From: Burkholderia sp. GAS332
Lineage (GTDB): Bacteria > Pseudomonadota > Gammaproteobacteria > Burkholderiales > Burkholderiaceae
Assembly (NCBI GenBank): GCA_900142905.1
Contig: FSRV01000001.1
Span: 1,860,001-1,924,000, forward strand
Length of the DNA stretch: 64,000 bases
Direction of reading: 5' to 3'
The notes under the pieces were generated by a model. It ran no database searches, had not been told where the DNA came from, and was given only the letters and a program-made list of their open reading frames with translations. The first letter of the stretch is position 1. The number at the start of each line of letters is the position of its first letter. The translations under genes were made by a program, and so were the position numbers. Shown piece after piece: positions 12,215 through 22,917 of this stretch.

Positions 12215-14794
12215 TCACACTGCAATCGCGCGCAGCAGTTCGGTCTCGACCTGAATTTGCAGGCGGTTGTCCGACAGACCGTATCCATCCAGCAGGAACA
12301 CGTCTTCAACGCGTTCGCCGAGCGTATTGATCCGCGCCGACGCGACGCCGACCCGGTGCTCGGCCAGCACGCGCGCGATCGAATAAAGAAGGCCTGGCCG
12401 GTCATTCGCAGACACGGACAGGATGTAATATTGGCCGCGCTCGTCGGCCCGAAGATCGACGCGCGGCGTAACAGGGAAGGTCCGCGACAGCCGTGACAAA
12501 CGGCCTTTCGACGGTCCCGGAAGCAGGGTGCCGTCACCGGTCAGGCGTGCGGTCAGTTCCTGTTCGACCAGATTGGCAATATCGCGATAATGCACGTCTT
12601 CTTCGGTATGCGCGACGAGGAAATTATCGAGCGCGTACCCGTGGCGGGTCGTGCTGACCCGCGCATCGAGCACCGACAAGCCATTGCGGTCGAAATACGC
12701 ACAAATGCCGGCGAACAGATCGGGCTGGTCTTTCACATACACCAGCACCTGAAGCGCCTCGCCGATCGGCGACGGACGCGCGCGCACGATCGGCGTCGTG
12801 GTCTCGACGTGCCGGTACAGCACGCGGGTTTGCCATGCGATATCCGCCGCGTCGTGGCGCAGGAAGTAGCCGATATCCAGCTTGTCCCACAGCGCCTTTT
12901 GCGCGCCTTCCGGCACGGTTTCGAGGCGCAGCAGCGCCAGCGCCTCTTCCTGGCGCGATTTCAGTTCCGAATGCGCGTCAGGCCGTGCGCCGCCGAGCAC
13001 CGCCAGCGTCGCGCGGTAGAGGTCCTCGAGCAGCTTGCCTTTCCACGTGTTCCAGACTTTCGGGCTGGTGCCGCGAATGTCGGCCACGGTCAGCAGGTAA
13101 AGCGCGGTCAGCCGGCGCTCGTTGCCGACCAGTTCGGCAAAGCGCTTGATGACCTCGGGGTCGCTCGTGTCCTGTTTCTGCGCGACCTGGCTCATGGTCA
13201 GATGCTGCTGGACCAGCCAGACGACCAGTTCGCCGTCCTCGCCCTCGATGCCATGATTGCGGCAGAAGCGCCGCGCGTCGGCCATGCCGAGCGTGGAATG
13301 GTCGCCGCCGCGGCCCTTGGCGATGTCGTGAAACAGCGCCGCCACGTACAACACCCACGGCCGGTCGAAATTGGCGATCAACTGGCTGCAGAACGGATAC
13401 TCGTGTGCATGCTCGGCGACCGCGAAGCGGCGCAGATTGCGCAACACCATGAGGATGTGCTGATCGACCGTGTAGACGTGATACAGGTCGTGCTGCATCT
13501 GCCCGACAATGCGCCGGAAGTTCAGCAGATAGCGCCCGAGCACGCTGGTCTGGTTCATCAGGCGCAGCGCGTGCGTGATACCGGCCGGCTGCTTCAGGAT
13601 GTCCATGAACAGGCGCCCGTTTTCCGGATCGCGGCGCCAGTGCTGATCCATCACGTCGCGGGCGTTGTAGATCGCGCGCAGCGTGCGCGCCGACAAACCC
13701 TTCACGCCCGGCGTCTGTTCGTAGAGCAGGAAAGCTTCGAGGATCGCGTTCGGCTCGCGCTGGAATACGTCGTCGCTGGCGATTTCCAGCATGCCTTGCT
13801 TCTCGACGAAACGGTCCGACAGCACGCGCGTGATACCGCTCGTGTTGGGGAAAAGCTGCGCTTCGATGTTCTGGATCAGGATCGTGGCGAGTTGCGTCAC
13901 GGCCTTGGCGGACCAGTAATAGCGGCGCATCAGCTGTTCGCTGGCGCGCTTGGTGGCCGTCGGCTTGTAGCCGAAGCTTTCGGCGACCGGCGTTTGCAGA
14001 TCGAACACCAGAATGTCCTGGCGGCGGCCGGCGATCACATGCAGCCGGGCACGCAGTGTTTTCAGGAAGCCTTCGTTGCGGCGCAGTTCGCGCGCTTCGC
14101 GCTCGGTGATCAGGCCGCGGGCTTCGAGCTCGCGCCAGCTACTGCCGAACCCGGCCGCCTGGGTAATCCACAGAATCAGTTGCAGATCGCGCAGGCCGCC
14201 CGGGCTTTCCTTGATGTTCGGTTCCAGCGAATACGGCGTGTCCTGAAACTTGGCGTGCCGCTGGCGCATTTCCAGCACTTTGGCCTGGAAGAACGCGCGC
14301 GGGTCGAGCGTCTCGCGATAGCGCTTGACGAAGTCGTCGAAGAGCGGGGCGCTGCCCGTAATGCGCCGTGCTTCGAGGAGCGAGGTGCGCACCGTGACGT
14401 CGTTGGCGGATTCTTCGACACACTGCGCCACGCTGCGCACGCTGCTGCCGAGTTCGAGTCCCAAATCCCACGCGAGACTGATAAAGCGTTCGATGCGCGC
14501 TTCGAGATGCTCGATCGGCGCGTCGGGCAGCAGGACCAGAATGTCGATGTCGGAGTGCGGCGCGAGTTCGCCCCGCCCGTAGCCGCCGACGGCCAGCAGG
14601 GCCAGTTCGGGCGGCAGCTCGCAGGTATTCCAGGCGGCGCGCAGCGACTCGTCCGTGGCGCGCGCCAGGGCGGCCATCAGCGCGTCAACGTTGGAGGCCG
14701 TCTTGAAGCGTTCCAGCAACTGGGCTTTGGCCACTTTGTAGTCCGCCTTGAGCGACGTGGCATGGGATTGGGCGACGGCTGGAACACTACTCAT
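12215..14794 (-). CDS. glnD: Bifunctional uridylyltransferase/uridylyl-removing enzyme GlnD
   Basis: Senses glutamine and adds or removes UMP on PII proteins (GlnB, GlnK), controlling nitrogen assimilation. The 859-residue product has four parts in order. An N-terminal nucleotidyltransferase carries [20 protein letters not shown], with the catalytic aspartates. A helical linker follows. The HD phosphohydrolase domain contains [17 protein letters not shown]. Two C-terminal ACT domains end the protein (starting near [16 protein letters not shown] and [18 protein letters not shown]). The frame is open 17 codons upstream, but the ATG at 14794 ([16 protein letters not shown]) gives the usual family length. 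It lies 31 bp after map. Confidence 0.97.
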   Translation of the reverse strand: MSSVPAVAQSHATSLKADYKVAKAQLLERFKTASNVDALMAALARATDESLRAAWNTCELPPELALLAVGGYGRGELAPHSDIDILVLLPDAPIEHLEARIERFISLAWDLGLELGSSVRSVAQCVEESANDVTVRTSLLEARRITGSAPLFDDFVKRYRETLDPRAFFQAKVLEMRQRHAKFQDTPYSLEPNIKESPGGLRDLQLILWITQAAGFGSSWRELEARGLITEREARELRRNEGFLKTLRARLHVIAGRRQDILVFDLQTPVAESFGYKPTATKRASEQLMRRYYWSAKAVTQLATILIQNIEAQLFPNTSGITRVLSDRFVEKQGMLEIASDDVFQREPNAILEAFLLYEQTPGVKGLSARTLRAIYNARDVMDQHWRRDPENGRLFMDILKQPAGITHALRLMNQTSVLGRYLLNFRRIVGQMQHDLYHVYTVDQHILMVLRNLRRFAVAEHAHEYPFCSQLIANFDRPWVLYVAALFHDIAKGRGGDHSTLGMADARRFCRNHGIEGEDGELVVWLVQQHLTMSQVAQKQDTSDPEVIKRFAELVGNERRLTALYLLTVADIRGTSPKVWNTWKGKLLEDLYRATLAVLGGARPDAHSELKSRQEEALALLRLETVPEGAQKALWDKLDIGYFLRHDAADIAWQTRVLYRHVETTTPIVRARPSPIGEALQVLVYVKDQPDLFAGICAYFDRNGLSVLDARVSTTRHGYALDNFLVAHTEEDVHYRDIANLVEQELTARLTGDGTLLPGPSKGRLSRLSRTFPVTPRVDLRADERGQYYILSVSANDRPGLLYSIARVLAEHRVGVASARINTLGERVEDVFLLDGYGLSDNRLQIQVETELLRAIAV

Positions 14795-14825
14795 TGGCAG
14801 GCGGGCAGGTGAGGTCGGAAGTCGG

Positions 14826-15635
14826 TCAGGCCGTCGCCGCGACAACCGGCGGACGCGCGGGCGTGCCGGCCGAGACCGTTAGCACGTCGTAGCCGGTTTC
14901 GGTGACGAGCACGGTGTGCTCCCACTGTGCCGACAGGCTGCGGTCTTTGGTCTTGACGGTCCACTGGTCCGGCATGGTGCGGATGTCGCGCCGTCCGGCG
15001 TTGATCATCGGTTCGATCGTGAAGATCATGCCGGTCTGCAGCTCGAGCCCGGTACCGGGACGGCCATAGTGCAAAATCTGCGGGTCTTCGTGGAACACCG
15101 TGCCGATGCCGTGGCCGCAATATTCGCGCACCACGCTGTAGCCTTGCCCTTCGGCATGCTTCTGGATGGCGTAGCCGATGTCGCCGAGATGGGCGCCCGG
15201 GCGCACCTGATCGATACCGAGCCACATGCATTCGAAGGTGGTCTGCACGAGGCGTTTGGCCATGATCGAGCCTTCGCCGACAATGAACATCCGGCTGGTG
15301 TCGCCGAAATAGCCTTCTTTGATGACCGTGACGTCGATATTCAGCGCGTCGCCGTTCTTCAGCGTCTTGTCGCCCGGAATGCCGTGACAGATCACGTCGT
15401 TCACGGAAATGCAGGTGGCTTTCGGGTAAGGCGGATAGCCGGGCGGCTGATAATTCAGCGGCGCCGGAACCGTGCCTTGTACCTGGAGCATGTATTCGTG
15501 ACACAGCCGGTCGAGTTCGCCGGTCGTGATGCCGGCCGCGACGAACGGCGTAATGTAGTCGAGCACTTCGCTAGCGAGCTTGCAGGCGACGCGCATCTGC
15601 GCGATATCGTGTTCGTTTTTGAGTGTAATAGCCAT
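14826..15635 (-). CDS. map: Methionine aminopeptidase, type I
   Basis: Removes the initiator methionine from new proteins. The 269-residue enzyme has all five metal ligands: two Asp in [19 protein letters not shown], His in [12 protein letters not shown], Glu in FTIEPMIN and Glu in [10 protein letters not shown]. The ATG at 15635 ([15 protein letters not shown]) follows GAGGGA and is preferred over the 27-codon upstream extension. Its normal partner in many bacteria is rpsB, which here lies to the right and divergent, about 2.2 kb away; the low-coding segment 15.9-17.5 kb separates them. Confidence 0.97.
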   Translation of the reverse strand: MAITLKNEHDIAQMRVACKLASEVLDYITPFVAAGITTGELDRLCHEYMLQVQGTVPAPLNYQPPGYPPYPKATCISVNDVICHGIPGDKTLKNGDALNIDVTVIKEGYFGDTSRMFIVGEGSIMAKRLVQTTFECMWLGIDQVRPGAHLGDIGYAIQKHAEGQGYSVVREYCGHGIGTVFHEDPQILHYGRPGTGLELQTGMIFTIEPMINAGRRDIRTMPDQWTVKTKDRSLSAQWEHTVLVTETGYDVLTVSAGTPARPPVVAATA

Positions 15636-15821
15636 ATTTCCCTCAGGAGCCTTGTGGAGCGAGGGTTTCACCGTTTCGGGGACGCTGGATTTACGCAAAT
15701 TCCACCAGAATTCCACCGCAACGACGCGAAACCGCCAGCCAGCAGGGTTTCAGCGGGGCCGTGAAACGAAAATGCTCACTGGCAGACCGCGCCAAACCGT
15801 GCATTTGGGGCCGAATAGCAC

Positions 15822-15827
15822 ATTATA
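15822..15827 (-). promoter_or_regulatory. Candidate -10 box for map-glnD-rluB
   Basis: A perfect TATAAT on the minus strand about 190 bp upstream of the map ATG. There is no convincing -35 at 16-18 bp, so support is only moderate. Confidence 0.35.
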
Positions 15828-15903
15828 AGCCGGTTCCGCCTTGCGGACTGCCTGAAGGGCTTACGCAATCAATTGCGCAGCGACTGCTGCGCCGCAGGGT
15901 GAA

Positions 15904-16126
15904 TCAACGGCGAGCGCGACGGCTTGGGTCGCGTTGACTTGGGTCTACGCCAAGTTCTTTCAGGCGGGAGCGGAGTCGCTGGTTGTCCGCGAACAACCCG
16001 GCAAACGCCAGAACGAACAGCAGCAGATAGAACCACTCGCCGCTGTAGTGAATCAGCCGCCCACGCGGCGCCGGCGCAAGCGATGGCAGCGAGCAGAAGC
16101 GCCGCCTTATCCCGAAGCCAGTTCAT
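15904..16126 (-). pseudogene. Small membrane protein, apparently frameshifted
   Basis: An ORF starts at the ATG at 16126 with a signal-like or membrane segment (MNWLRDKAALLLAAIACAGA, running on into AAWAA), then turns arginine- and proline-rich. The +1 frame of the same stretch resumes a sensible protein, LIHYSGEWFYLLLFVLAFAG, followed by LFADNQRLRSRLKELGVDP, and stops at 15904. The two halves together would make a small two-helix membrane protein of about 74 residues. I infer a single-base frameshift near 16056 (or a sequencing error). The start overlaps the stop of the upstream 155-residue ORF by ATGA, so the two were probably an operon. No family recognised. Confidence 0.4.
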
Positions 16127-16590
16127 GCCGCCGCCTGCTGGCGAGACGCCAGAAACGCGTAGTTACCGCGCGACGGACTATCGATCATGACCTCAGGGTG
16201 GCGCTGTATGAAGGTCAGCATCGTAGCGGGGATCACCAGTCCATACTTGCTTGTCACCGTCCGCGCAGCGGAAGCAGCGGAAGCGGTAGTGCATTGCATC
16301 GCCGTGTTGGCGGCGACGATCAGCGAGCCGATGCACGCACCTACGTAGAACGATGCGCTCAACGCACCGACGACCGATAGCGCCGCCAGTGCTCTAGTCG
16401 CACCGATCAACTCGGCGACCGTTGCGCCCGGTCCCAGCGTCTTGCGCGCGCCCAGCGTCGTGGCGATTTTCGAAGCCGCCGCCTGAACGGAGCCAAACAG
16501 ACTGCTAGGGGCGGGCAGGCCCAGTGCACTCGTGTTTTCTGTAAATGCCTTGCCGAAATCGCCGCAAGTAGCCACAGCGCGCTCTGTCAC
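16123..16590 (-). CDS. Hypothetical membrane protein
   Basis: A 155-residue ORF with a GTG start at 16590. A polar, Ser/Ala-rich N-terminal half (to about residue 65) is followed by a long hydrophobic stretch near residues 66-95 (ALAALSVVGALSASFYVGAC, then IGSLIVAANTA), probably two membrane passes. The tail contains SKYGLVIPATMLTFIQRHPE. I do not recognise the family. It overlaps the start of the next small membrane ORF by four bases. I see no strong ribosome binding site before the GTG, so the true start could be internal. The gene sits alone between map and rpsB, in a place that is usually short or empty, so it may be a recent arrival. Confidence 0.5.
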   Translation of the reverse strand: MTERAVATCGDFGKAFTENTSALGLPAPSSLFGSVQAAASKIATTLGARKTLGPGATVAELIGATRALAALSVVGALSASFYVGACIGSLIVAANTAMQCTTASAASAARTVTSKYGLVIPATMLTFIQRHPEVMIDSPSRGNYAFLASRQQAAA

Positions 16591-17554
16591 TCAATCAGGG
16601 AGCGCTGATTTTAACTGGCAAATAAGGCGAATTATCCGGCGCACCGTAGTTGATGTGCTATGCATGAGGAAACTGGCGCGGACTTATGCAATCAACTGCA
16701 ATGGGCTTTGCAATTTGTCTACCCCAAGCGGTGTGGCAGACGGCCTGTATCCAACAAAGAGAAAGAAAAACGGGTTCGCATGCACGCTTCCGATTTGGCT
16801 ATTGTGTTCGCTACGCGGGTTTGTTCGCCATCTGTGCGAATTCCTACTAGGGGCGGTGGCCCCGGGACTTGTCCGGGGCGTCCACGCAAAAAAACCGGAA
16901 TTTTCAAACGGCTAATCCAATGTAATGAATTGACAGATACTGCCAGCCATAAATCTGGCATCTAACGCCAGTTACCCAAATAGCCTGAATAGCGTTGCTA
17001 TGGACCCAGGCGTACTTGCTCGAAATAGGGCGATTGGATAATGTCGCTCATTCCGGAAAGTGCTGATTCTCTTTCCGGCGTGTGTTTGCGTAGCCTGTCC
17101 CGTCGTGCGGGATGGGCTATTTTTTTGTCTTGTAGTATCAGTTGCCCGCATAGCACCGCGCGATGCAATTGATTGCGCGAAAAAGGCCACTGCCGGGTGT
17201 TCGAGTGAGGCATTAAGCCATGGCTTAATCAGCCGCGCCACGCCAGGGTGTTCGCGGCAATCGCCCCGATGACATCCTTCATTTCCTTGCGCGTGACCTG
17301 TGCGACCGTCCGTGCCCTTTGCGGGGTCAAACACGTCCGCGCGCCCGAAAGGCTGGTGTAAGGATTCGGGCGGTTTCCGCGGGGCAGCTTTGAGCAGGGC
17401 GACTGGCTTTCAATGACCGCCTTAGCGATGCCCTTGGGTTTCGCGTGCGAATGGGGGGATTGTTGCGCCACATTCCGGCAACCGCAGGGTTTTGCCATAA
17501 GGTGGCGAACGCGCAGGTGCAACCCGGTGCGGCAAACGGGAGCTACCGCGCAGG
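16591..17554. other. Poorly coding spacer with inverted repeats
   Basis: About 960 bp without a gene I can support. ORFs on both strands (for example 16660-16965 plus, 16719-16961 minus, 17229-17522 minus) have neither ribosome binding sites nor recognisable domains. Base composition is lower in GC than the flanking operons. It does contain short perfect inverted repeats: CCCCGG/CCGGGG at 16860-16878, TGCCAG/CTGGCA at 16941-16960, and the two-hairpin element at 17053-17127 listed separately. It may be the remnant of a mobile element. Confidence 0.5.
17049..17127 (+). ncRNA. Candidate small RNA with two hairpins and an intrinsic terminator
   Basis: A perfect 8-bp hairpin, CCGGAAAG (17053-17060) with CTTTCCGG (17071-17078), is followed 13 bp later by AGCC-TG-TCCCG (17092-17102) paired with CGGGA-TG-GGCT (17108-17118). 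A run of seven T at 17120-17126 then follows. The second element is a textbook rho-independent terminator with no gene in front of it. A possible promoter lies just upstream: TTGCTC at 17016-17021 and GATAAT at 17037-17042, spacing 15. That would start a transcript near 17049, giving an RNA of about 80 nt. The RNA is inferred; the hairpins and T run are seen. Confidence 0.45.
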
Positions 17555-17584
17555 TTGAGTCGGCCGATAGTCACGTGCTATAAT
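17555..17584 (+). promoter_or_regulatory. Sigma-70 promoter of the rpsB-tsf operon
   Basis: TTGAGT at 17555-17560 and a perfect TATAAT at 17579-17584, spaced 18 bp, oriented toward rpsB. The predicted start is near 17591. Confidence 0.8.
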
Positions 17585-17591
17585 CTTTGGC

Positions 17592-17828
17592 TAAGTCGAT
17601 CTCTGTCTTATTTATGTTGCCTTGTTGCTGTTCTAATGGGCGCAAACTGGCAGGGAAGGCTTCTCGTAGCGATAGTTGCCTGCGCTACGAGCAAAAAGCG
17701 CAGTACCCAAGGCAGCAGACTCGCAAGCCGGCGCACCCAGGGTGTCCGTCGCGTTCAGCCAGAAAGTTTGACTGGCAGCGCGGCCGATACGGCAGCCGGC
17801 TTAAGACCCAACCCTCGCGGAGAATTTC
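17592..17828 (+). promoter_or_regulatory. Long 5' leader of rpsB
   Basis: About 235 bp of untranslated RNA between the predicted start site and the rpsB ATG, ending in CGGAGAATTTC before the ATG. In other proteobacteria the rpsB leader binds S2 and represses the operon. A similar role is likely here but not shown by a motif I could verify. Confidence 0.5.
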
Positions 17829-18581
17829 ATGGCAGTTACTATGCGTCAAATGCTGGAAGCCGGTGTCCACTTCGGTCACCAAACGCGCTTCTGGAACCCG
17901 AAGATGGCCCCCTTCATTTTCGGTCATCGCAACAAGATTCACATTATCAACCTCGAAAAGACGCTGCCGATGTACAACGACGCGCTGAAGTACGCGCGTC
18001 AACTGGCAGCGAATCGCGGCACGATCCTGTTCGTCGGCACGAAGCGTCAATCGCGCGACACGATCGCTGAAGAGGCACAACGCGCTGGCATGCCGTTCGT
18101 CAACGCACGCTGGCTCGGCGGCATGCTGACCAACTTCAAGACGCTGAAGGTCTCGATCAAGCGCCTGAAGGACATGGAAGCAGCGCTGGAAGCAGGCGAA
18201 ACCGAACGCATGAGCAAGAAAGAAGCGCTCCTGTTCGAGCGCGAAATGGCCAAGCTGCAAAAGTCGATCGGCGGCGTGAAGGACATGGGCGGTATTCCGG
18301 ACGCGATCTTCGTGGTCGACGTCGGCTACCACAAGATTGCCGTGACCGAAGCTAACAAGCTCGGCATCCCGGTCATCGCCGTGGTCGATACGAACCACTC
18401 GCCGGAAGGCATCGACTACGTGATCCCGGGTAACGACGACGCATCGAAGGCTGTCGCTCTGTACACGGCTGGCGTGGCTGACGCGATCCTGGAAGGCCGT
18501 GCAAACGCGGTCAACGACGTGGTGCAAGCTACCCGTGGTGGTGACGGCGACGAGTTCGTCGAGGTCAACTCGGAAGCGTAA
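17829..18581 (+). CDS. rpsB: 30S ribosomal protein S2
   Basis: Ribosomal protein S2, 250 residues, near the usual 240-250. The N-terminus [20 protein letters not shown] and the signatures RWLGGMLTN and [20 protein letters not shown] are diagnostic. The CGGAG ribosome binding site precedes the ATG. It is the first gene of rpsB-tsf and is separated from tsf by a terminator/attenuator hairpin, as in E. coli, where it reduces tsf expression relative to rpsB. Confidence 0.99.
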   Translation: MAVTMRQMLEAGVHFGHQTRFWNPKMAPFIFGHRNKIHIINLEKTLPMYNDALKYARQLAANRGTILFVGTKRQSRDTIAEEAQRAGMPFVNARWLGGMLTNFKTLKVSIKRLKDMEAALEAGETERMSKKEALLFEREMAKLQKSIGGVKDMGGIPDAIFVVDVGYHKIAVTEANKLGIPVIAVVDTNHSPEGIDYVIPGNDDASKAVALYTAGVADAILEGRANAVNDVVQATRGGDGDEFVEVNSEA

Positions 18582-18599
18582 AGCTGCCCCGTGTCCGGC

Positions 18600-18633
18600 A
18601 AAAAAGGGGGCTTTCTACAGGCCCCCTTTTTTT
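18600..18633 (+). terminator. Attenuator/terminator between rpsB and tsf
   Basis: AAAAAAGGGGGC (18600-18611) pairs with GCCCCCTTTTTT (18621-18632) around a 9-base loop, with a seven-T run. It lies 19 bp after the rpsB stop. Confidence 0.92.
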
Positions 18634-18774
18634 AAGCCGCGACAAAGTAGTGGTGTGCTGTGAGCAGTGCCTGAAACATAGTGCGTAGAAAATACGTGCG
18701 ATGTTGAAACGAATTCTTGCCGCCGGTATCGAAGTCCGGGCGGCGTGTGACAGACGGAACTCAAGGAGCAAATG

Positions 18775-19656
18775 ATGGCGGCAATTACCGCAAGCATGGT
18801 TGCAGAACTGCGCGCAAAGACCGACGCGCCGATGATGGAATGCAAGAAGGCGCTGACGGAAGCCGAAGGCGACATGGCGCGCGCTGAAGAGCTGCTGCGC
18901 GTGAAGCTGGGCAACAAGGCCAGCAAGGCAGCGTCGCGCGTGACGGCTGAAGGCGTGGTCGCCTCGTTCATCGGCGGCAACGCAGGTTCGCTGGTCGAAC
19001 TGAACTGCGAAACCGACTTCGTTTCGAAGAACGACGACTTCCTGGCGTTCTCGAAGACGGTCGCTGAACTGGTCGCTACGCAAAACCCGGCTGACGTCGC
19101 GGCCCTGTCGGCTCTGCCGCTGGACGGCTCGACGGTCGACGCAGTGCGTCTGGCGCTGGTCGGCAAGATCGGTGAAAACCTGTCGATCCGCCGTTTCGTG
19201 CGTTTCGACACGTCAAACCAGCTGGCAGCGTACCTGCACGGCACGCGTATCGGCGTGCTGGTCGAGTACACCGGCGCGGACGAGCAGGTCGGCAAGGACG
19301 TGGCCATGCACATCGCCGCCATGAAGCCGGTCTCGCTGTCGTCGGACGACGTGCCGGCGGATCTGATCGCCAAGGAGCGCAGCATTGCTGAGCAGAAGGC
19401 TGCTGAATCGGGCAAGCCGGCTGAAATCGTCGCCAAGATGGTCGACGGCAGCGTGCAGAAGTACCTGAAGGAAGTCTCGCTGCTGAACCAGACGTTCGTT
19501 AAGAACGACAAGCAGACGATCGAACAGATGCTGAAGGCTGGCAATGCGAGCGTGCAGAAGTTCGCGCTGTTCGTGGTCGGCGAAGGCATTGAGAAGAAGC
19601 AGGACGACTTCGCAGCTGAAGTGGCCGCTCAAGTCGCTGCTGCAAAGCAACAATAA
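18775..19656 (+). CDS. tsf: Elongation factor Ts
   Basis: Nucleotide exchange factor for EF-Tu, 293 residues. It has the N-terminal UBA-like domain ([20 protein letters not shown], then [14 protein letters not shown]), and the core signature [17 protein letters not shown] that contacts EF-Tu. Two ATGs are adjacent (18772 and 18775), both served by AAGGAGC. The second gives the canonical N-terminus. Only 110 bp separate it from the attenuator, so it depends on read-through or a weak promoter there. Confidence 0.98.
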   Translation: MAAITASMVAELRAKTDAPMMECKKALTEAEGDMARAEELLRVKLGNKASKAASRVTAEGVVASFIGGNAGSLVELNCETDFVSKNDDFLAFSKTVAELVATQNPADVAALSALPLDGSTVDAVRLALVGKIGENLSIRRFVRFDTSNQLAAYLHGTRIGVLVEYTGADEQVGKDVAMHIAAMKPVSLSSDDVPADLIAKERSIAEQKAAESGKPAEIVAKMVDGSVQKYLKEVSLLNQTFVKNDKQTIEQMLKAGNASVQKFALFVVGEGIEKKQDDFAAEVAAQVAAAKQQ

Positions 19657-19747
19657 GCATCGCTTAAGCTTCAGTTAGTACCGTTGGACCCGCGGCGGAG
19701 CAAGACTTTGCCGCGGTCGGCGGCGCCGCAAGGCTGCGCGCGGGTGA

Positions 19748-20587
<840 letters not shown>

Positions 20588-20687
20588 ACTCTCGTTCACA
20601 TAACGTGGGCTTTAACGCGAGCCCAGGCCGCCGCATAATGCGCGCGCTGGCCGACTCGCACCGTTCTGAAGGTTCGGAGGTTTAAAA

Positions 20688-21248
20688 ATGTCTGTGGCTG
20701 ATATCAGGAAGGGCGCTGAGCAAAAAATGCAGCGTTCCATCGACGCGTTCAAGAACGACCTGTCGAAGATCCGCACGGGCCGTGCACACACGGGTCTGCT
20801 CGATCACATCCAGTGCGATTACTACGGTTCGCCGGTGCCGATTTCGCAGGTCGCGAACCTGACACTGATCGACGCACGCACGATCGGCGTGCAGCCGTGG
20901 GAAAAGAAGATGGTCCAGGTCGTCGAAAAGGCGATCCGCGAGTCGGACCTCGGTCTGAACCCGGCTACGCAAGGCGACGTGATCCGCGTGCCGATGCCCG
21001 CGCTGACCGAGGAACGCCGCCGCGAACTGACCAAAGTGGTCAAGAGCGAAGCGGAAACGGCCAAGGTCGCCGTTCGTAACCTGCGCCGTGATGCAAACGA
21101 GCAACTGAAGAAGCTCGTGAAAGACAAAGAAATTTCGGAAGATGACGAGCGCCGTGCGGGTGACGACGTTCAGAAACTGACGGACAAGTTCGTCACTGAA
21201 ATCGACAAGCTTGTAGTGACCAAAGAAGCCGAGATCATGACGGTGTGA
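20688..21248 (+). CDS. frr: Ribosome recycling factor
   Basis: Splits post-termination ribosomes together with EF-G. The product is 186 residues, against a usual 185. It has the long three-helix-bundle signatures [37 protein letters not shown] and [19 protein letters not shown]. It starts after a GGAGG site. It lies between pyrH and uppS in the conserved cluster. Confidence 0.98.
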   Translation: MSVADIRKGAEQKMQRSIDAFKNDLSKIRTGRAHTGLLDHIQCDYYGSPVPISQVANLTLIDARTIGVQPWEKKMVQVVEKAIRESDLGLNPATQGDVIRVPMPALTEERRRELTKVVKSEAETAKVAVRNLRRDANEQLKKLVKDKEISEDDERRAGDDVQKLTDKFVTEIDKLVVTKEAEIMTV

Positions 21249-21309
21249 GGCCGTTCGCTCACCCCTTCACGGTTTCCACTTCTTTTTTGCAGTCACAGTC
21301 CCGACGGCC

Positions 21310-22092
21310 ATGACCTATACCAGCTCAACCGTGCGCGTGCCTGATGTCGCCGCGGTGCCGCGACATATCGCGATCATCATGGACGGCAACGGCCGTTGGG
21401 CGACCCAGCGCCGTCTGCCGCGCGTGGCCGGCCATACGCGCGGCGTCGACGCGGTGCGTGCGGCCGTCGAGGCCTGCGCCCGGCAGGGCGTCGAATACCT
21501 GACGCTGTTTGCTTTCAGCTCGGAAAACTGGCGCCGCCCGAACGACGAAGTGTCGTTCCTGATGCGCCTGTTCGTCACCGCGCTGGAGCGCGAGATCGGC
21601 AAGCTGCACGCGAACGGCATCCGTTTGCGTGTGGTTGGCGATCTGTCGAAGTTCGATGCCCGCATCCGCGATCTGATCAAGCGCGCGGAGACCAAAACCG
21701 CGCGCAACACCCGTCTCACGCTCACCATCGCCGCCAACTACGGCGGCCGCTGGGACATCATGCAGGCCACCCGCAAGCTCGCTGAACAATCGGCGCTGGC
21801 GGGTCAGGCGGTCGAGGTGAACGAGGACTCGTTCGCCGAACACCTGTCGATGGCCTATGCGCCGGAGCCGGATCTCTTTATCCGCACCGGCGGCGAGCGC
21901 CGTGTCAGCAACTTCCTGCTCTGGCAACTCGCCTACACCGAGTTCTACTTCACCGACACGTTCTGGCCGGATTTCGACGCCGACGCGCTCGGCCATGCTA
22001 TCGCCTCCTACGCGGAGCGTGAGCGCCGCTTCGGCCGCACCAGTGCTCAACTCGAGCCGCAATCGCAAAACGTCGATTCGCTTCCATGCTAA
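21310..22092 (+). CDS. uppS: Undecaprenyl diphosphate synthase (cis-prenyltransferase)
   Basis: Condenses isopentenyl units onto farnesyl diphosphate to make the C55 lipid carrier for peptidoglycan and O-antigen. The 260-residue protein has [13 protein letters not shown] with the catalytic Asp, [21 protein letters not shown] and, near the end, [21 protein letters not shown]. The last seven bases overlap cdsA. There is a short N-terminal extension before the core. Confidence 0.98.
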   Translation: MTYTSSTVRVPDVAAVPRHIAIIMDGNGRWATQRRLPRVAGHTRGVDAVRAAVEACARQGVEYLTLFAFSSENWRRPNDEVSFLMRLFVTALEREIGKLHANGIRLRVVGDLSKFDARIRDLIKRAETKTARNTRLTLTIAANYGGRWDIMQATRKLAEQSALAGQAVEVNEDSFAEHLSMAYAPEPDLFIRTGGERRVSNFLLWQLAYTEFYFTDTFWPDFDADALGHAIASYAERERRFGRTSAQLEPQSQNVDSLPC

Positions 22093-22907
22093 AAACCCGT
22101 GTCATCACGGCGATCATCCTGCTGGCGATCTTCCTGCCGGTCACGTTGTTCGCGCCGGTGGGCGCGTTCGGCGCGCTGATCGCCTTCGTCGTCGTGTTCG
22201 CCGCATGGGAGTGGGCGCGCTTGCTGAAGCTTGGCGGCGCCGGCCCGGTCATTTACGCGCTGGTGGCAGCGGTCGCGCTGGTCGCGAGCACGCGCCTCGG
22301 TACCGGCGTCGAGGAAGCCCGGCCGCTCTTTCAGGCGGCCGCAATTTTTTGGGTGATCGCGGGGCCGTATGTGCTCCTGCGCAAGCCCACGCTCTCACAA
22401 GGCGCCTGGCGTGGCTTTCTATTCCTTGCCGGTATTGTGGTATTTGTCGCGTGCTGGCATGCTCTCGTCGCCGCGCGCATGAAGGGCGTGCCGTTCGTGC
22501 TGTCGCTGCTGCTATTGGTATGGCTGGCCGATATCGGCGCATACTTCTCCGGAAAAGCTTTCGGAAAACACAAGCTGGCGCCTGCCATCAGCCCTGGTAA
22601 GACGTGGGAGGGCGCGATCGGCGGCTGGTTGGTGGTGATGATCGTCGCTGCGGCGGCGGTCTTTTTGCACGCGTTCGAGCCGACCCTGTATTCTGCGCTG
22701 CTGGCGCAATGGGGCGCCATACGTACGCTGCTCGCCCTGACCCTGCTGGTGGCATTCAGCGTGGTGGGCGACCTGTTCGAATCAATGATGAAACGCCAGG
22801 CCGGAGTGAAAGATTCAAGCGGCCTGTTGCCCGGGCACGGTGGCGTACTCGACCGCATCGACGCATTGTTGCCGGTGCTGCCGCTTGCCATGCTGCTGCT
22901 CGGCTAG
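22086..22907 (+). CDS. cdsA: Phosphatidate cytidylyltransferase
   Basis: Makes CDP-diacylglycerol from phosphatidate and CTP in the inner membrane. The 273-residue protein has about eight membrane segments. The CDS family signature sits in the C-terminal third: [20 protein letters not shown], then [19 protein letters not shown]. It overlaps uppS by 7 bp and is followed 10 bp later by dxr. Confidence 0.97.
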   Translation: MLKTRVITAIILLAIFLPVTLFAPVGAFGALIAFVVVFAAWEWARLLKLGGAGPVIYALVAAVALVASTRLGTGVEEARPLFQAAAIFWVIAGPYVLLRKPTLSQGAWRGFLFLAGIVVFVACWHALVAARMKGVPFVLSLLLLVWLADIGAYFSGKAFGKHKLAPAISPGKTWEGAIGGWLVVMIVAAAAVFLHAFEPTLYSALLAQWGAIRTLLALTLLVAFSVVGDLFESMMKRQAGVKDSSGLLPGHGGVLDRIDALLPVLPLAMLLLG

Positions 22908-22917
22908 AGAAAGAGAT

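Noticed and set aside
12590-14812. 740-codon open frame antisense to glnD
   Set aside because: Shadow of glnD, which has intact NTase, HD and ACT domains. The antisense product is Arg/Ala/His-rich without any motif.
16719-16961. 80-codon minus-strand ORF and neighbouring ORFs in 16.6-17.5 kb as genes
   Set aside because: No ribosome binding sites, no recognised domains, and overlapping ORFs on both strands. Left as unassigned.
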